A stretch of DNA of 64,000 nucleotides from Emiliania huxleyi CCMP1516 (lineage: Eukaryota; Haptophyta; Isochrysidales; Noelaerhabdaceae): NCBI RefSeq assembly GCF_000372725.1, contig NW_005195801.1, positions 451,352 through 515,351 on the forward strand, written 5' to 3'. The position numbers and the translations under genes were made by a program. The notes below the pieces were generated by a model that had not been told where the DNA came from, did no database searches, and saw only the letters and a list, made by a program, of their open reading frames with translations. Shown here one piece after another: positions 63,381-64,000 of this stretch; position 1 is the first letter of the stretch; each line of letters opens with the position of its first letter.

Positions 63381-63719
63381 ACTGTCACTATGGCTGTCAC
63401 TGTTCCTGGGTGCCTTTCACTCCTCCCTGGCAGCTAACTGGCTGTGCTGTCACCAGCTGTCACCAGCTGTCCCAGCTGTCGCCAGCTGTCGTTGCTGCTG
63501 TCGTTGCTGCTGTCGTTTCGCAGCCGCTGTCACGACATATTGACCACGTCGCGACCGTTAACAGACAGCCGTTTTAACCGTCATGACGTGAATAGTCTCT
63601 CACAACTAGACCAGCGCGCTCGCCAGCTCAAAAGAGAAAGATACAAAACAAGAACACAACGCACTCTCTCACATGACAAGTGATGACAAGAGGAAGCTCA
63701 TACACAAAAAAATCAACGT

Positions 63720-63838
63720 ACTCTCGTGAGCTGTGAACAGACGCACTTGCCTTCGGGGGCAAGTACGCCAGGTTGGGCGTGCTTTCACAGCCTCACGAGA
63801 GCAAAACAAACGGTACCCGGGTACCTAGGTACCCGGAA
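63720..63838. repeat. Nested inverted repeats upstream of the last gene
   Basis: 'ctctcgtgagctgtgaa' pairs with 'ttcacagcctcacgagag'. Inside is a small hairpin (acttgcc and ggcaagt). Downstream is the perfect 20-bp palindrome ccgggtacctaggtacccgg at about 63817-63836. It lies within 140 bp of the next start codon. Confidence 0.7.
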
Positions 63839-63858
63839 ACTACACACACACTCTCACG

Positions 63859-64000
63859 ATGGCCGCACTCGTCCACTCGAGCCGTGCGACTGCTGCTTGC
63901 TCGCGCTGCCACCTCGTGCTGCGCCTTCGCGCCGGTGCTAGGGGCCTCTCCTCCGACGTCGCTGCGCGCTACGAGCCGCAGCGTCTGCACCCGCGCCTGT
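63859..64000 (+). CDS. N-terminus of a probable mitochondrion-targeted protein (partial)
   Basis: ATG 63859; 47 codons before the window ends. MAALVHSSRATAACSRCHLV, then LRLRAGARGLSSDVAARYEP and QRLHPRL: Arg/Ser/Ala-rich, no acidic residues until SSD, ending in an R-x-L-S-S type cleavage pattern. The rest of the gene is outside the window, so the product cannot be named. Confidence 0.5.
   Translation, partial: MAALVHSSRATAACSRCHLVLRLRAGARGLSSDVAARYEPQRLHPRL

Larger units (their letters stand above)
62213..63858. other. Minisatellite-rich gap
   Basis: CTGTCATTG/CTGTCGTTG-type repeats at 62330-62520 and 63425-63530; (CTGTCG)n at 63190-63250; a two-copy 60-70-bp tandem (63249-63380); inverted repeats at 63720-63838. 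A 153-aa frame (62542-63003) and an opposing 89-aa frame (62914-62645) lack recognisable features. Confidence 0.5.

Overview
The window looks like nuclear DNA from a GC-rich unicellular eukaryote, most likely a haptophyte-type alga; related chromist algae cannot be excluded. The evidence is intron-rich genes for conserved eukaryotic proteins (alpha-tubulin, TYW1, GPN2, COQ9, Vtc1-like, PPP phosphatase), proline-rich single-pass surface proteins, long CA/TG/GA microsatellites, relics of non-LTR retrotransposons, and spliceosomal introns of which most begin with GC instead of GT. No operon logic applies; each gene stands alone. I found no rRNA, tRNA or CRISPR array.

Layout. 1-9.6 kb: 5' end of alpha-tubulin (-), a TIR-like membrane protein (+), unresolved sequence with a TG microsatellite, a seven-exon NIPA-like Mg2+ transporter (-), a dead RNase H retroelement and a proline-rich membrane protein. 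10-15 kb: a chromatin-reader gene (Myb/SANT, MBD-like, Tudor-like; -) divergent from GPN2 (+) across about 214 bp. 15-21.5 kb: mostly dispersed repeats and relics. 21.6-30.3 kb: a ubiquitin-protease-like gene (+), a coiled-coil protein (-), a 544-bp DNA transposon with a 10-bp target duplication, TYW1 (-) and an unknown gene (-). 30.4-40 kb: repeats, a 2OG-Fe(II) oxygenase (+), a membrane-anchored GH19 chitinase (-), a reverse-transcriptase fragment and a proline-rich surface protein (-). 40-53.5 kb: a lysine/alanine-tailed protein (-), an EF-hand/PPP phosphatase (-), repeats, COQ9 (+), a coiled-coil/WD40 protein (-) and a small cysteine-rich secreted-type protein (-). 55.7-64 kb: Vtc1-like (+), an LTR-gag-LTR element with apparently identical 225-bp LTRs, an ankyrin protein (-) whose stop codon lies in the LTR, a beta-hydroxyacid dehydrogenase (-), minisatellites and the start of a probable organelle-targeted protein (+).

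The most interesting system is the introns. Joining conserved protein fragments gives frame-consistent gene models in which about two thirds of introns are GC-AG. Many lie between short direct repeats: the first copy supplies the GC donor, and the second copy begins the downstream exon just after the AG acceptor. Three introns in two genes share one about 130-bp sequence, and in one gene intron units are stacked as tandem arrays with the exon edge copied each time. This is what mobile, self-splicing-out 'introner' DNA elements should look like, here apparently with a GC-donor preference. Exon boundaries were worked out by eye; phases and total lengths were checked by arithmetic where stated.
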